Below are positions 1 through 8,277 of a DNA stretch of 64,000 bases, one piece after another. Made by a program: the position numbers and the translations under genes. This stretch comes from Azospirillum sp. OGB3. Lineage in GTDB: Bacteria > Pseudomonadota > Alphaproteobacteria > Azospirillales > Azospirillaceae. The DNA is taken from contig NZ_JACHYN010000005.1 in assembly GCF_014192915.1 (NCBI RefSeq), positions 62,001-126,000 of the forward strand, given 5' to 3'. The notes below the pieces were generated by a model. It was not told the DNA's origin and ran no database searches. It worked only from the letters and a program-made list of their open reading frames with translations. The stretch's first letter is position 1; each line of letters starts with the position of its first letter.

Positions 1-858
1 CTCCGCCGTTCCCGGCACCGGGCCGAGCGCGACGCCGACGCGCGCCGACATGCCGGGCATCAGCCGCCCCTCGGGGTTGGGAAGCGCGATGTGGATGCGG
101 AAGCTGCGGCTGACCGGATCGGCGATGGGCACCACCCGCTCGACCGCCGCAGCGATGCCGGCCCCGTCCGGCGCGTCGGCGACCAGAACGGTGACCGGCG
201 TGCCGGCGGTGATGCGCCCGTGCTGGCGCTCCGGCACATCGACGACGACGCGCAGCGGGTCGGTGGCGGTGAGTTGAAGCACCGAGCCGCCAAGCCCTAC
301 CCACTGCCCGCGTTCGGTGCGCCGTTCGGTGACCACCCCGACGAAGGGCGCAGTCAGCCCGTGACGCACCACCTGCTCCCGCTGGATGGCGACGGCGGCG
401 CGGAGTTGGCGGACCTTGGCCTCCTCGATGGCGGCCTGGGCGAGCTGCGTGCGGTAGCGGGACTGCGAGACGCTCTGCACGCCGGCCAGCGCCTCGGCCT
501 CGCGGGCCAGCCGCAGGGCGTCGCGCTGGAGATGCTCGGCCTCGGCCAGGGAATGTTCCAGCCGTTCCAGTTCCAGCCGGGCGATGGTGTCGTCCAGCCG
601 CAACAGGGATTGCCCGGCCTCCACCCGGTCGCCGGCCTCGACCAGCAGGGTGTCCACCCGGCCCTCGACCTGGGCGGACAGGGCGCTGCTCTGCGGCGAC
701 ACCAGCGTGCCGGGGAGGTGCAGCGTCTGGCGGACGGGGGCGGCGACCACCGCCGTCACCTTCACCCGAGTCTGGGCGGCGGCGGGATAGGCCGCAGCGA
801 GCAAGGCGGCGGTCAGCAGGATCGGCATGGCGCGCGTCATCATCCGCTTCCTCATCAT
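1..858 (-). CDS. HlyD/RND-type periplasmic adaptor (partial, cut by window start)
   Basis: The 286 visible residues are the N-terminal part of a membrane-fusion (periplasmic adaptor) protein; the C-terminus lies outside the window. A signal peptide ends near residue 28 (PAAAQ). A lipoyl-like half motif follows at about 62-90 (EGRVDTLLVEAGDRVEAGQ), then a charged helical hairpin (about 92-150), the second lipoyl half (TAPFVGVVTERRTERGQWV) and a beta-barrel region ending MPGM. The start ATG overlaps the stop of the upstream EntS-like MFS gene (ATGA), so the two are translationally coupled. Adaptors normally join RND, ABC or MFS pumps to an outer-membrane channel. The coupling suggests this one serves the adjacent exporter, possibly for siderophore efflux, which is inference. 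Confidence 0.85.
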   Translation of the reverse strand, partial: MMRKRMMTRAMPILLTAALLAAAYPAAAQTRVKVTAVVAAPVRQTLHLPGTLVSPQSSALSAQVEGRVDTLLVEAGDRVEAGQSLLRLDDTIARLELERLEHSLAEAEHLQRDALRLAREAEALAGVQSVSQSRYRTQLAQAAIEEAKVRQLRAAVAIQREQVVRHGLTAPFVGVVTERRTERGQWVGLGGSVLQLTATDPLRVVVDVPERQHGRITAGTPVTVLVADAPDGAGIAAAVERVVPIADPVSRSFRIHIALPNPEGRLMPGMSARVGVALGPVPGTAE

Positions 859-2117
859 CCGGTTCCCTCCAGGGTGGGGTCGCTCATCGGCGCTCCGCGC
901 ATCGTGGTGGCGGTGGCGGTCACGGCGGCGGCAAGCGCCAACGCGCCCAGGCCGAGCGCCAGGATTCCCGCGGCGGGGCTCAGCAGCGTCGCCAGCAGGC
1001 CCATGCCGATGGTGCCGGCGCTGTCGCCGAACACGTCCTGGGCGGTCCACAGGCTGTTGACGCGGCCCAGCAGATGGTCCGGCGTGTGGCCCTGGACCAT
1101 GCTGTATTCCAGAAGCGAGGCGATGGAGGTGGCGTAGCCGAACAGCACCAGCACGGGCAGCGCCACATAGAAACCACTGGGAAGGATTCCGGCGGCCCCG
1201 ATCGCGGCGACGCAGGCGAAGGCCCCCATGCAGGCCCCGCCCATCACCAGCCCCGGACGCTCCAGTCGCGCGGCCCAGCCGCTGAGCGCGGCGCCCAGCG
1301 TCGCCCCGATGGGAACGGCGCTGTACATCAGCCCGGTCTCGAAGGCGCCGCCGCCGAACACCTCCTCGACCAAAGCCGGGAAGAGGATGCGGATGGAGGT
1401 GGCGACGGTGGTCAGGCAACCCAGCGCGACCACGCTTAAGATGACCTTGTGGCCGAACAGGAAGGCGAAGGCCTGCGCCATGGCGCGCAGCGGGTTCTCC
1501 CCGGCCTCGCCCTGCGGCATCATCCGGGGCAGGCCGAGCAGGGTCAGGACGGTCAATCCGGTGCCCAGCGCCGTCAGCAGATAGACCCAGCCGACGCCCA
1601 GCCCGGCGATCAGCAGGCCGCCCAGCGCCGGCGCCAGGATGGTGGCGACGCGCATCGACAGCATCCCCAGCGCGCGGGCCTGCATCAGATTGGCGCGCCC
1701 GACGAGATGGGGCATCGCGGCCAGCAGGGCGTTGACGCCGATCGCTCCGAAGAAGCCGTCCCAGAAGGACAGGGCGTAGATCGCCGGAAGGGACGGGGAG
1801 GGCAGCGCCGCGTTGGCCGCCAGCCCGAGGAAGCCCAGGCCGCAGACGCTGCGGGCGACCAGGATCAGGCGGCGGCGGTCCATCCGGTCGGCCAGCACGC
1901 CGCCCAGCAGCAGGCCCAGGAACATGCCGACGCCGTCGCAGGCGGCGGCAATCCCGACCTGGAGGCTCGACCCGGTGAGGGCGTAGACCTGGAGCGGCAC
2001 CGCCACCGACAGCAGGCCGAGCGCCATCAGCGAAATCGTCCGGGCGATCAGCACGCGGCGGAAATCGGGGTTGGTTTTCAGAAGGCTGACGTCGACGAAA
2101 AGGTTCGACAGGGTCAT
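855..2117 (-). CDS. entS: EntS-like MFS siderophore exporter
   Basis: A 420-aa major facilitator with about 12 hydrophobic segments. It follows E. coli EntS (enterobactin exporter) closely through its length: an N-terminal SLLKT-P-FR start, the GGVLADRMDRRR loop between TM2 and TM3, an ALSFWDGFFGAIGV segment, and a C-terminal half with LGRVNSLWTAQDVFGDS. EntS moves a catecholate siderophore from cytoplasm to periplasm. No siderophore biosynthesis genes are in view, so the substrate is unknown. It sits directly downstream of a TonB-dependent receptor and overlaps the adaptor gene by 4 bp, forming a receptor-exporter-adaptor set that probably recycles or exports a siderophore. Confidence 0.85.
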   Translation of the reverse strand: MTLSNLFVDVSLLKTNPDFRRVLIARTISLMALGLLSVAVPLQVYALTGSSLQVGIAAACDGVGMFLGLLLGGVLADRMDRRRLILVARSVCGLGFLGLAANAALPSPSLPAIYALSFWDGFFGAIGVNALLAAMPHLVGRANLMQARALGMLSMRVATILAPALGGLLIAGLGVGWVYLLTALGTGLTVLTLLGLPRMMPQGEAGENPLRAMAQAFAFLFGHKVILSVVALGCLTTVATSIRILFPALVEEVFGGGAFETGLMYSAVPIGATLGAALSGWAARLERPGLVMGGACMGAFACVAAIGAAGILPSGFYVALPVLVLFGYATSIASLLEYSMVQGHTPDHLLGRVNSLWTAQDVFGDSAGTIGMGLLATLLSPAAGILALGLGALALAAAVTATATTMRGAPMSDPTLEGTG

Positions 2118-2165
2118 GGGCGGGCCTTTCCGGCATCGCCGAAGGCGTTTTTTGAAAAGCGGACG

Positions 2166-2197
2166 CGCCCGCCCCCGCGGAAAGCCGGGGACGGGCG
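2166..2197 (-). other. Strong intercistronic hairpin between receptor and exporter
   Basis: Two 12-base arms (2166-2177 and 2186-2197) pair with a single G.U wobble around an 8-base loop, just after the stop of the TonB-dependent receptor. On the minus strand the stem is followed by a short CTTTTC, not a clear U-tract. It may be a leaky terminator or an mRNA-stabilising structure that lowers expression of the exporter relative to the receptor. Confidence 0.45.
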
Positions 2198-2205
2198 GCG
2201 GTGGA

Positions 2206-4209
2206 TCAGAAGCGGTAGTTGGCGGAGACGTAGTAGTTGCGTCCCACCTCCACCGACGTGAAGTTGACGTTCTTCTCGCTGAGGATGACGTCGGTGATGT
2301 TCTTGACGCCGGCCCCGACGGTCAGCGCCTCGGTGACGTCGGCGCTGACGCCCCAGTTCAGCAGGGTGTAGCCGGGCATCTTGCTGGTGCCCTGCAACTG
2401 CGGGCCGGTGTAGCTGGTCGACACCGACGTGCTGAAATTGTCCAGCGCCTGCCAGGTCAGGGAGGCGTTGACCTTGTGGCGCGGACGGTAGTCCAGCTCC
2501 GCACCGTTGCTCTGCTCGGTGTAAAGATAGGTGTAGTTGCCCGACAGCAGCAGCTTCGGAGTCAGGCTGACCGAGCCGGTCACCTCGACGCCCGAGATGT
2601 CGACGTTGTTGATGTTGCTCCAATTGCGGGCGACGGCCACCGGATCGTAGACCGCCTGGATCATGTCCTTGACCTTGTTGTGGAACAGCACGACGCTGCC
2701 GTCCCAGCGGTCATAGCGGGTTTCCAGGCCGATCTCGTAGTTGGTGCTGGTCTCCGGCTCGAGGTCCGGGTTGCCCGACAGGAAGCAGCGGCCGCCGCAG
2801 CTCACCACCCGGTATTCGCGGCTGAGCTGGTAGGCGTCCGGCGCCTTGTAACCCTGACTGACGCCGGCCTTCAGCGACAGCCCGTCGGTCAGCGCGTAGA
2901 CGACGTTGGCGCGGCTGGTGAAGTTGCCGCCGAAGATCTCGTGGTGGTCGTAGCGGGTGCCGACCGTCAGGGTCAGCCCGTCGATCAGCCCGATCTGGTC
3001 CTGGAGATAGACGGCCTTCTGCCCGATCTCCGACTTGCCGGACTGCAGGAAGGTGTTGGGGTCCTCCACCGTCTGCTTGCGGTACTCAGCACCCGCAGTC
3101 AGCCGGTTGAAGCCGAGCTGGAAGTTGCTGCGGCCGTGCAGGAAGAGGTTCTTTTCCTTCAGGTGCCGCTGCTGCGGCGCGTTGAAGGACGAGTTGAAAT
3201 CGTCGATGCGGCCGTCTTCGTAGTTGGCCTCCACCAGCGTGTCGCCCCAGCCCCAGTTGCCGCGATGGGCGGCGCCGAAGGTGTTGCGGACGATCTCCTG
3301 CTTCTGGGAGGAGAGCCAGCGGTCATAGTAGCCGCGGGGTCGGTTGTCGCGGTTCAGGCCGTAGTTGGCTTCCAGCGTCTGGTTCTCGGTGACGTCCCAG
3401 GCCAGCGTGGTCAGCAGGTTGGCCAGGTTCTTCTTTTCCAGGACCGGAACGACGCCGTTGTAGCGGGAGTCGTCGTACCAGGCCTGCCGGTTGAAGTATT
3501 CGGCGGAGACCGAGGCCGACACCTTGTCCACGATCGGGCCGGCGGCGTAGAGGCCGGTGCGGTACTGGGTGCCGCCGCGGCCCGGCTCGACGACGCGGTA
3601 GTCGCCGTTGATCTCGCCCGACCATGTGTCGGTCGGCTTCTTGGTGATGATGTTGACCACGCCGCCGATGGCGTCCGATCCGTAGAGCGACGACATCGGG
3701 CCGCGCACGACCTCCACCCGCTCGATGGCCGACATCGGGATCGAGTGGTAGTCGAAGTCGCCGCCGCGCCACAGCGCGTCGGAGGTGGACACCCGGCGCC
3801 CGTTCACCAGCACCAGTGAATAGTTTTGGCCCATGCCGCGGATCACCACCTCGTCGCGGCCCGTGGCGTCGGTACGGTCGTTCACGCCCACCGAGCGGCC
3901 CAGGACTTCCGGCAGGCCGGAGGAGGCCACGCCCTCCTTCTTCAGGTCCTCCGACGTGATGACAGTGGTGAAGGCGGGAGCGGTCAGCGTGCTTTGTGCC
4001 GTGCCGGTCGCGGTGACCGTCACCGGACCCAACGTCTGGACCCCGGCGGCCGTCCCTTCCGTGGCGGCCTGCTGGGCCAGCGCCGGCGTTCCCCCCGCCA
4101 GCGCGGCCGCCAGAGCCGCACCCACCATGGTTGCGGATTTCGCCACGGTCACCGGACGGACGGCCCCCGTCTCTTCCTTTGCACACGCCCCCGATGTGCG
4201 AATGGTCAT
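2206..4209 (-). CDS. TonB-dependent siderophore receptor (FepA/CirA type)
   Basis: A 667-aa outer-membrane receptor that takes up a ferric siderophore using TonB energy. A signal peptide ends at about residue 46 (TPALAQQ). A plug domain follows (about 70-190) with the typical EDLKKEG, VVIRGMGQNYSLVLVNGRR and IERVEVVRGPMSSLYGSDAIGGVVNI motifs. The C-terminal 22-strand barrel ends in aromatic NYRF, as expected for outer-membrane insertion. The plug motifs resemble FepA/CirA (catecholates), which fits the adjacent EntS-like exporter. The ATG at 4209 is preceded by a good ribosome-binding site (AGGGGATA). A Fur-type box lies 33 bp upstream. Confidence 0.92.
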   Translation of the reverse strand: MTIRTSGACAKEETGAVRPVTVAKSATMVGAALAAALAGGTPALAQQAATEGTAAGVQTLGPVTVTATGTAQSTLTAPAFTTVITSEDLKKEGVASSGLPEVLGRSVGVNDRTDATGRDEVVIRGMGQNYSLVLVNGRRVSTSDALWRGGDFDYHSIPMSAIERVEVVRGPMSSLYGSDAIGGVVNIITKKPTDTWSGEINGDYRVVEPGRGGTQYRTGLYAAGPIVDKVSASVSAEYFNRQAWYDDSRYNGVVPVLEKKNLANLLTTLAWDVTENQTLEANYGLNRDNRPRGYYDRWLSSQKQEIVRNTFGAAHRGNWGWGDTLVEANYEDGRIDDFNSSFNAPQQRHLKEKNLFLHGRSNFQLGFNRLTAGAEYRKQTVEDPNTFLQSGKSEIGQKAVYLQDQIGLIDGLTLTVGTRYDHHEIFGGNFTSRANVVYALTDGLSLKAGVSQGYKAPDAYQLSREYRVVSCGGRCFLSGNPDLEPETSTNYEIGLETRYDRWDGSVVLFHNKVKDMIQAVYDPVAVARNWSNINNVDISGVEVTGSVSLTPKLLLSGNYTYLYTEQSNGAELDYRPRHKVNASLTWQALDNFSTSVSTSYTGPQLQGTSKMPGYTLLNWGVSADVTEALTVGAGVKNITDVILSEKNVNFTSVEVGRNYYVSANYRF

Positions 4210-4241
4210 GCTGATATCCCCTGATTAGGCAAATCCGTATT

Positions 4242-4262
4242 TGCTAATGCGAATCATTCGCA
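4242..4262 (-). promoter_or_regulatory. Fur-type operator upstream of TonB receptor
   Basis: A 21-bp element with half sites TGCTAAT and ATTCGCA separated by seven bases (GCGAATC). It contains a perfect 7-1-7 palindrome (4248-4262, TGCGAAT-C-ATTCGCA). It has the layout of the overlapping 7-1-7 Fur-box model, with TGC/GCA ends in place of TGA/TCA. It lies in an AT-rich patch just before the receptor start. Sites of the same form occur at 6700 and 23564. Confidence 0.65.
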
Positions 4263-4285
4263 ATAACGTCGTTTGATTGTTAGTG

Positions 4286-4313
4286 CATATCCCTTATGGC
4301 TGCAAGGGATATG
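4286..4313. repeat. Perfect 10-bp inverted repeat after PepSY gene
   Basis: CATATCCCTT (4286-4295) and AAGGGATATG (4304-4313) pair perfectly around an 8-base loop. It lies 32 bp after the PepSY stop and upstream of the receptor promoter. It could end PepSY transcription, but no U-tract follows on the minus strand, so its role is open. Confidence 0.45.
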
Positions 4314-4345
4314 ACTCGGCTCGGTTGTTTTTCGGCCGCCCACAG

Positions 4346-5971
4346 TCACTCAGCCGGGTGAGTCAGCGGGTGGATGCCCATCTCTGATTTCGGGCGCGCG
4401 ACCGTGGCTGCCCAAACGCTGTCCCGCGGACCGCTGAGGGCACGCCGTTCCGCGCTGCGGGCCAGGGCGGCGAAGGCCAAGGCGCCGACCAGCGCCACCA
4501 GATCGACGCCGATCAGCCCACCGGACAGCCAAAGACCCGGCAGGACGAGTCCGAGCAGCGAGGTCGCCGGGATGGCGGCGGTGGCTACGGCGCTGGCCCA
4601 CAGAAGCTCCACCCCCGCACGGGCCGCCCCGCGCAGGAAGGCCCAGGTGCAGGCGCCCAGGAAGGCCGCGTAATAGATGCCCCAATGCCAGGCGTGAAGG
4701 TCGTCCACGAGTCCGCTCAGCCACTTCCCGGCGGCGATGGTCAGCGACAGGCCGGCGACGCAGCCCAGGCAGACTCCGACCGTCCCGACGGCGAGCAGGC
4801 GGGTGGCGCGGCTCTGCTCGACCGGGCCTTTCGCCTGCCGTTCGGTCCGCCGTCGCGACTCGATCCACAGCAGGTTGCCGGTGTAGAACAGCGCGGCCCC
4901 GGCCAGCCCGAGCAGGAAGTAGGACCAGCGCACGATGCCGCCGCCGAAGGTTCCGAAGTGCAGCGCGAAGAAGGCGGAGACGGTGGCCGACCAACCGTTC
5001 TGGTGGCCCGGCATGTATTGGGTGTCGATGATCCGGCCGTCCGCCGCCCCCATCAGCACGAAGCCCTCCCGCCGCACCAGATAGCGCGGATCATGGCCCC
5101 AGACGCGCACGGTGGCGGCCCCGGTCCCGGCGTCGTGATACTCCAGGCTGACCGGTTGGAAACCGGGCGAGAGGCTGTGGACGCGCGTCAGGAACTCTTT
5201 CGGCGGCAGCATGACCACCGGGCCCATGTCCTTCGACACCGTGCGGAAGGGGCTGCTCGCCGCCGCCACGGCGCGCATCTGCCCGCCATAGACCATGCGG
5301 TCCAGCGTGTCGTAGATGTGGTCGTGCAGCCCGAACACCACCGCCGACAGCGCCATGACAAGGTGGAAGGGCAGGCTGATCAGCCCCAGCAGATTGTGCG
5401 CGTCCAGCCACATCCGCTTCACGTTGCGTGTGACGCGAAGGATCAGGAAGTCCTTGACCAGCGACGGCAGCAGGATGATCACGCCGGACACCAGCGCCAC
5501 CACATAGAGCGCGCTCGCGACGCCGGTCACCGTCGTGCCGATGTCGAGATCGCCCGGAATGCCCACGGTGCGATGGAGGAAGTCCACCAGAAGCCCGATG
5601 CCCGACGGGTTGAGCTGCTCCACCGCCACGCTTCCGTCCGGCGCCAGGGTGGCGGCCCACGGGGCAGGGTCGAAACGCTCCTCCGTCCAGGTCAGGCGCA
5701 GCGGCGACTCTCCGGCCAGCGCCGGTTCCACGGCGAGGGTGAAGTCCCGCACCTCCGGCCGCAGGGCGCGGGTGGCGGCGACCAGATCCTCCGCCCGGTC
5801 GAGCGTCGCCGGAGTCACCGCCACCGGCGGCGTGATCCAGCGTTCCAGCGGTTCCTTGAACATGGTCAGGGCGCCGGCATAGAAGCAGACGAACAGGATC
5901 AGCCCGGTCAGGATGCCGGTCCAGGTGTGGACTTGGCGGTAGATGCGGACGATGTCGGTGCGGATGGCCAT
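4346..5971 (-). CDS. PepSY-associated TM protein (iron-regulated, PiuB/FsrB-like)
   Basis: A 541-aa inner-membrane protein. The N-terminus (RIYRQVHTWTGILTGLILFVCFYAGALTMF) is the hallmark of the PepSY_TM family. Large periplasmic loops separate further membrane segments at about 145-170, 195-220, 340-375, 390-415 and 430-510. Relatives next to siderophore receptors are implicated in reductive iron release from imported siderophores in the periplasm or inner membrane; that role is carried over from the family. The histidines in the first helix (QVHTWTG) and later LH/FH pairs are possible heme or metal ligands. Two small membrane genes precede it in the same operon. Confidence 0.85.
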   Translation of the reverse strand: MAIRTDIVRIYRQVHTWTGILTGLILFVCFYAGALTMFKEPLERWITPPVAVTPATLDRAEDLVAATRALRPEVRDFTLAVEPALAGESPLRLTWTEERFDPAPWAATLAPDGSVAVEQLNPSGIGLLVDFLHRTVGIPGDLDIGTTVTGVASALYVVALVSGVIILLPSLVKDFLILRVTRNVKRMWLDAHNLLGLISLPFHLVMALSAVVFGLHDHIYDTLDRMVYGGQMRAVAAASSPFRTVSKDMGPVVMLPPKEFLTRVHSLSPGFQPVSLEYHDAGTGAATVRVWGHDPRYLVRREGFVLMGAADGRIIDTQYMPGHQNGWSATVSAFFALHFGTFGGGIVRWSYFLLGLAGAALFYTGNLLWIESRRRTERQAKGPVEQSRATRLLAVGTVGVCLGCVAGLSLTIAAGKWLSGLVDDLHAWHWGIYYAAFLGACTWAFLRGAARAGVELLWASAVATAAIPATSLLGLVLPGLWLSGGLIGVDLVALVGALAFAALARSAERRALSGPRDSVWAATVARPKSEMGIHPLTHPAE

Positions 5972-6014
5972 GGCTCGGCTCGCGGCTGTGGAGGCGGGAC
6001 GGGTGGGCGGAGGA

Positions 6015-6332
6015 TCAGGGCAGCAGGGGGCTGCGCGCGGCGAGCAGCGCCGTATGGGCCAGGACGGTGGCGCAGCCCAGCCACAGCCAGGCTTGGCGAC
6101 CGCTGCGGAACAGGAAGCAGACGCTGACCACCCCCAACCAGAGCGGGGCGACCATCCACATGACGAGTTGCAGCTTGTTCACCGCCGCCGGCCCACCGGG
6201 TCCGATCCAGGCGAACAGACCCGCCAGGGCGACGGCCAGCAGGAAGCCCAGGATCACCCCGGCCAGGGTCTTGCTCCACCAGTCGGGGCGGATCGGGGCG
6301 GGCGCCGTTGCGGCGGGGGGTGCAATGGCCAT
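6015..6332 (-). CDS. Small membrane protein of PepSY iron cluster
   Basis: A 105-aa protein with a short polar N-terminus and three hydrophobic segments (about 23-44, 55-72 and 82-100). The WWSKTLAGVILG and MWMVAPLWLGVVSVCFLFRSG segments are of the kind found in small proteins encoded beside PepSY proteins and siderophore receptors, some annotated as DUF3649 or iron-uptake accessory proteins. I cannot fix the family with certainty. It starts 3 bases after the stop of the upstream gene, with GGAGGG as ribosome-binding site, so the two are co-translated. Confidence 0.65.
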   Translation of the reverse strand: MAIAPPAATAPAPIRPDWWSKTLAGVILGFLLAVALAGLFAWIGPGGPAAVNKLQLVMWMVAPLWLGVVSVCFLFRSGRQAWLWLGCATVLAHTALLAARSPLLP

Positions 6333-6335
6333 GGC

Positions 6336-6641
6336 TCAACCCTCCCGCCGCGCCGGCGCCGCGCCGCGGATGGCGGCGGCGAAGGGCAGGATGGTGAAAG
6401 CCAGCATCGCGATGGTGAGGCTGGTGAAGAGGGCGGTCACCGGGTGCATCACCGTTGACCACAGCAGCCACCCCTCCAACAGGGCGAGTGCTCCCACCAC
6501 GCGGCTGCGACGGCCGGCCAAGGGGCGGGAAAGCCACTGCTGACGCGGGGCGGAGAGGTAGAGACAAACGATTCCGGCCATTGTCGCGGCCAGTGCCAGC
6601 CCGTGAAAGGCTGTGTCTGCCATCGCTGCGTTTTCAAACAT
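6336..6641 (-). CDS. DUF3325-like small membrane protein
   Basis: About 101 aa if started at the ATG at 6641 (MFENAAMADTAF). The frame stays open to 6755, but that extension runs across the Fur-like promoter element and is probably not translated. Three hydrophobic helices are visible (FHGLALAATMAGIVCLYLS, VVGALALLEGWLLWSTVM, FTSLTIAMLAFTILPFAAAI). Size, topology and position as first gene of a small-membrane/PepSY/receptor set resemble DUF3325 proteins, but assignment rests mainly on context. Confidence 0.6.
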   Translation of the reverse strand: MFENAAMADTAFHGLALAATMAGIVCLYLSAPRQQWLSRPLAGRRSRVVGALALLEGWLLWSTVMHPVTALFTSLTIAMLAFTILPFAAAIRGAAPARREG

Positions 6642-6699
6642 GGCGGGCCATTCCAATTTGGTGAAATGAACAGCCGTTTTGCCCATCATAAATTGAATT

Positions 6700-6720
6700 T
6701 GCAAGTGATTACTATTTGCA
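6700..6720 (-). promoter_or_regulatory. Fur-type operator upstream of DUF3325-PepSY operon
   Basis: Half sites TGCAAGT and ATTTGCA are separated by seven bases (GATTACT), the same spacing as the box at 4242. The site lies in the only AT-rich stretch between the convergent MFS terminus and the small membrane gene, about 60 bp from the start at 6641. The inner symmetry is weaker than at 4242. Confidence 0.5.
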
Positions 6721-6811
6721 TCTCTTCGCGCCGTGGTCGGAGGCGTGCCGGGCACCCCGTCTCAATGGGGGAGGGTTGGGCCGCCGGTGCGGCGGCCTTG
6801 GAGGGTCGTTC

Positions 6812-8098
6812 TCAGGTGGCCGGCGCCGGCTTGGCCGAAGCCGGGGCGCGGCCCAGCGTCGGGACCAGCAGCGCCGCCCCCAGACAGAGCAGCCCGGCGA
6901 TGAAGAAGGCCGGCAGGTAGCTGTCCAGCGTGCTGCGGGCGTAGCCGGCCCCGAAGGCGGCGCAGGCGGCCCCGATCTGGTGCCCGGCGAAGACCCAGCC
7001 GAAGACGAGGTTGGCGCGCTCCCGCCCGAACCGCTCGGCGGTCAGCCGGACCGTCGGCGGCACGGTGGCGATCCAGTCCAGCCCGTAGAACACCGCGAAC
7101 AGCGACAGGCCGTAGAGCGTAAAGTCGGAATAGGGCAGGAACAGCAGCGACAAACCGCGCAGCCCGTAATACCAGAACAGGAGCCAGCGGTTGTCGTAGC
7201 GGTCGGACAGCCAGCCCGAGGCGACCGTGCCGACGAAGTCGAAGACACCCATCAGCGCCAGCAGGCCGGCGGCCCGCACCTCGGGCACGCCGAAATCGAC
7301 GCAGAGCGGGATCAGGTGGGTCTGGATCAGCCCGTTGGTGCTCGCCCCGCAGATGAAGAAGGTGGCGAACAGCACCCAGAAGACCCGCGTCTTCGATGCG
7401 TCGCGCAGGGCGCCCAAGGCGGCGGCCACCACCGAGCCGGCGGGCGGCGGCGCGGCGGCGGCGCCCGCCTCGCCATAGGCGGCCAGCCCGACGTCGGACG
7501 GACGGTCGCGCATCAGGGCGAGCACGGCCAGCGCCGCCACCCACAGCAGCCCGCACAGCAGCGCCAGCGCGACGCGCCAGCCCATCTGCTCGGTCAGCAT
7601 CGACAGCAGCGGCATGAAGACGAGCTGCCCGGTGGCCGAACTGGCGGTCAGCAGGCCGACGACCAGCCCGCGCCGCCGGCTGAACCAGCGCGTCGCCACG
7701 GTGGCGCCCAGCACCATCGCGGTCAGGCCGGTGCCGAAGCCGACGACGAAGCCCCACAGCAGGATCAGCTGCCAGACCTCGCGCATGGCGAGCGACAGCA
7801 GCAACCCGCTACTGACCAGCGTCAGCGAGGACAGCACCATCCGCTTGACGCCGTAGCGGTTGATGAGCGCGGCGGCGAACGGTCCCATCAGCCCGAACAG
7901 CAGCAGGCGGATCGCCAGGGCGATGGAGATGTCGGCGGTGGACCAGCCGAACTCGCGCTGCAGGGGCAGCAGCAGGACGCCGGGGGCGCCGACAGCACCC
8001 GCCGACACCAGCATGGTCAGGAAGGTGACGCCGACGACGGCCCAGCCGTAATGGACGTTGCGCCGCGCCAGCGCGGCGGCGACGGGGGAGGACAGCAT
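6812..8098 (-). CDS. MFS transporter (monocarboxylate/OFA-like)
   Basis: About 428 aa with 12 membrane segments. I use the ATG at 8098 (MLSSPVAAALARRNVHYGWAVVGVTF); the frame is open to 8218, but the extension is arginine-rich and lies over hairpin DNA. The HYGWAVVGVTFL start, LLPLQREFGWSTADISIALAIR and RWFSRRRGLVVGLLTASSATGQ are typical of the MFS clade that includes oxalate:formate antiporter and monocarboxylate transporters. It is last in a minus-strand operon with a thiolase and an SDR, so it probably imports a short carboxylic or keto acid that they degrade. The substrate is not determinable. Confidence 0.8.
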   Translation of the reverse strand: MLSSPVAAALARRNVHYGWAVVGVTFLTMLVSAGAVGAPGVLLLPLQREFGWSTADISIALAIRLLLFGLMGPFAAALINRYGVKRMVLSSLTLVSSGLLLSLAMREVWQLILLWGFVVGFGTGLTAMVLGATVATRWFSRRRGLVVGLLTASSATGQLVFMPLLSMLTEQMGWRVALALLCGLLWVAALAVLALMRDRPSDVGLAAYGEAGAAAAPPPAGSVVAAALGALRDASKTRVFWVLFATFFICGASTNGLIQTHLIPLCVDFGVPEVRAAGLLALMGVFDFVGTVASGWLSDRYDNRWLLFWYYGLRGLSLLFLPYSDFTLYGLSLFAVFYGLDWIATVPPTVRLTAERFGRERANLVFGWVFAGHQIGAACAAFGAGYARSTLDSYLPAFFIAGLLCLGAALLVPTLGRAPASAKPAPAT

Positions 8099-8163
8099 GG
8101 ATGCGCTTCCGGTCTGGCGGGAGGGGACCGCGACGGCGGTCCCGGTCGCACATGCGACCGGAG

Positions 8164-8277
8164 CCCGCCTTTCGCGGGAACAGAGTTCCCGCTGGCGGCA
8201 GGCGGATGCCACAGGCATCCGCTGAGAGCCAGCGAATGAGGCGATATGAGTCTAAAGCGAACGAAAGTTCGCTTTAG
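8164..8277. repeat. Cluster of three hairpins between thiolase and MFS genes
   Basis: Three perfect inverted repeats follow one another: GCGGGAAC/GTTCCCGC (8174-8192), GCGGATGCC/GGCATCCGC (8202-8222) nested inside GCTGG/CCAGC (8191-8233), and an 11-bp stem CTAAAGCGAAC/GTTCGCTTTAG with a GAAA loop (8252-8277). The last contains the thiolase stop codon. The arrangement looks like a REP/BIME-type intergenic repeat and may attenuate transcription into the MFS gene. Confidence 0.6.

Noticed and set aside
91..1137. A 348-residue plus-strand open frame
   Set aside because: It is antisense to the adaptor and EntS-like genes, both of which carry clear family motifs.
4286..4313. A Rho-independent terminator after the PepSY gene
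   Set aside because: The stem is perfect, but no U-tract follows on the transcribed strand; kept only as an inverted repeat.
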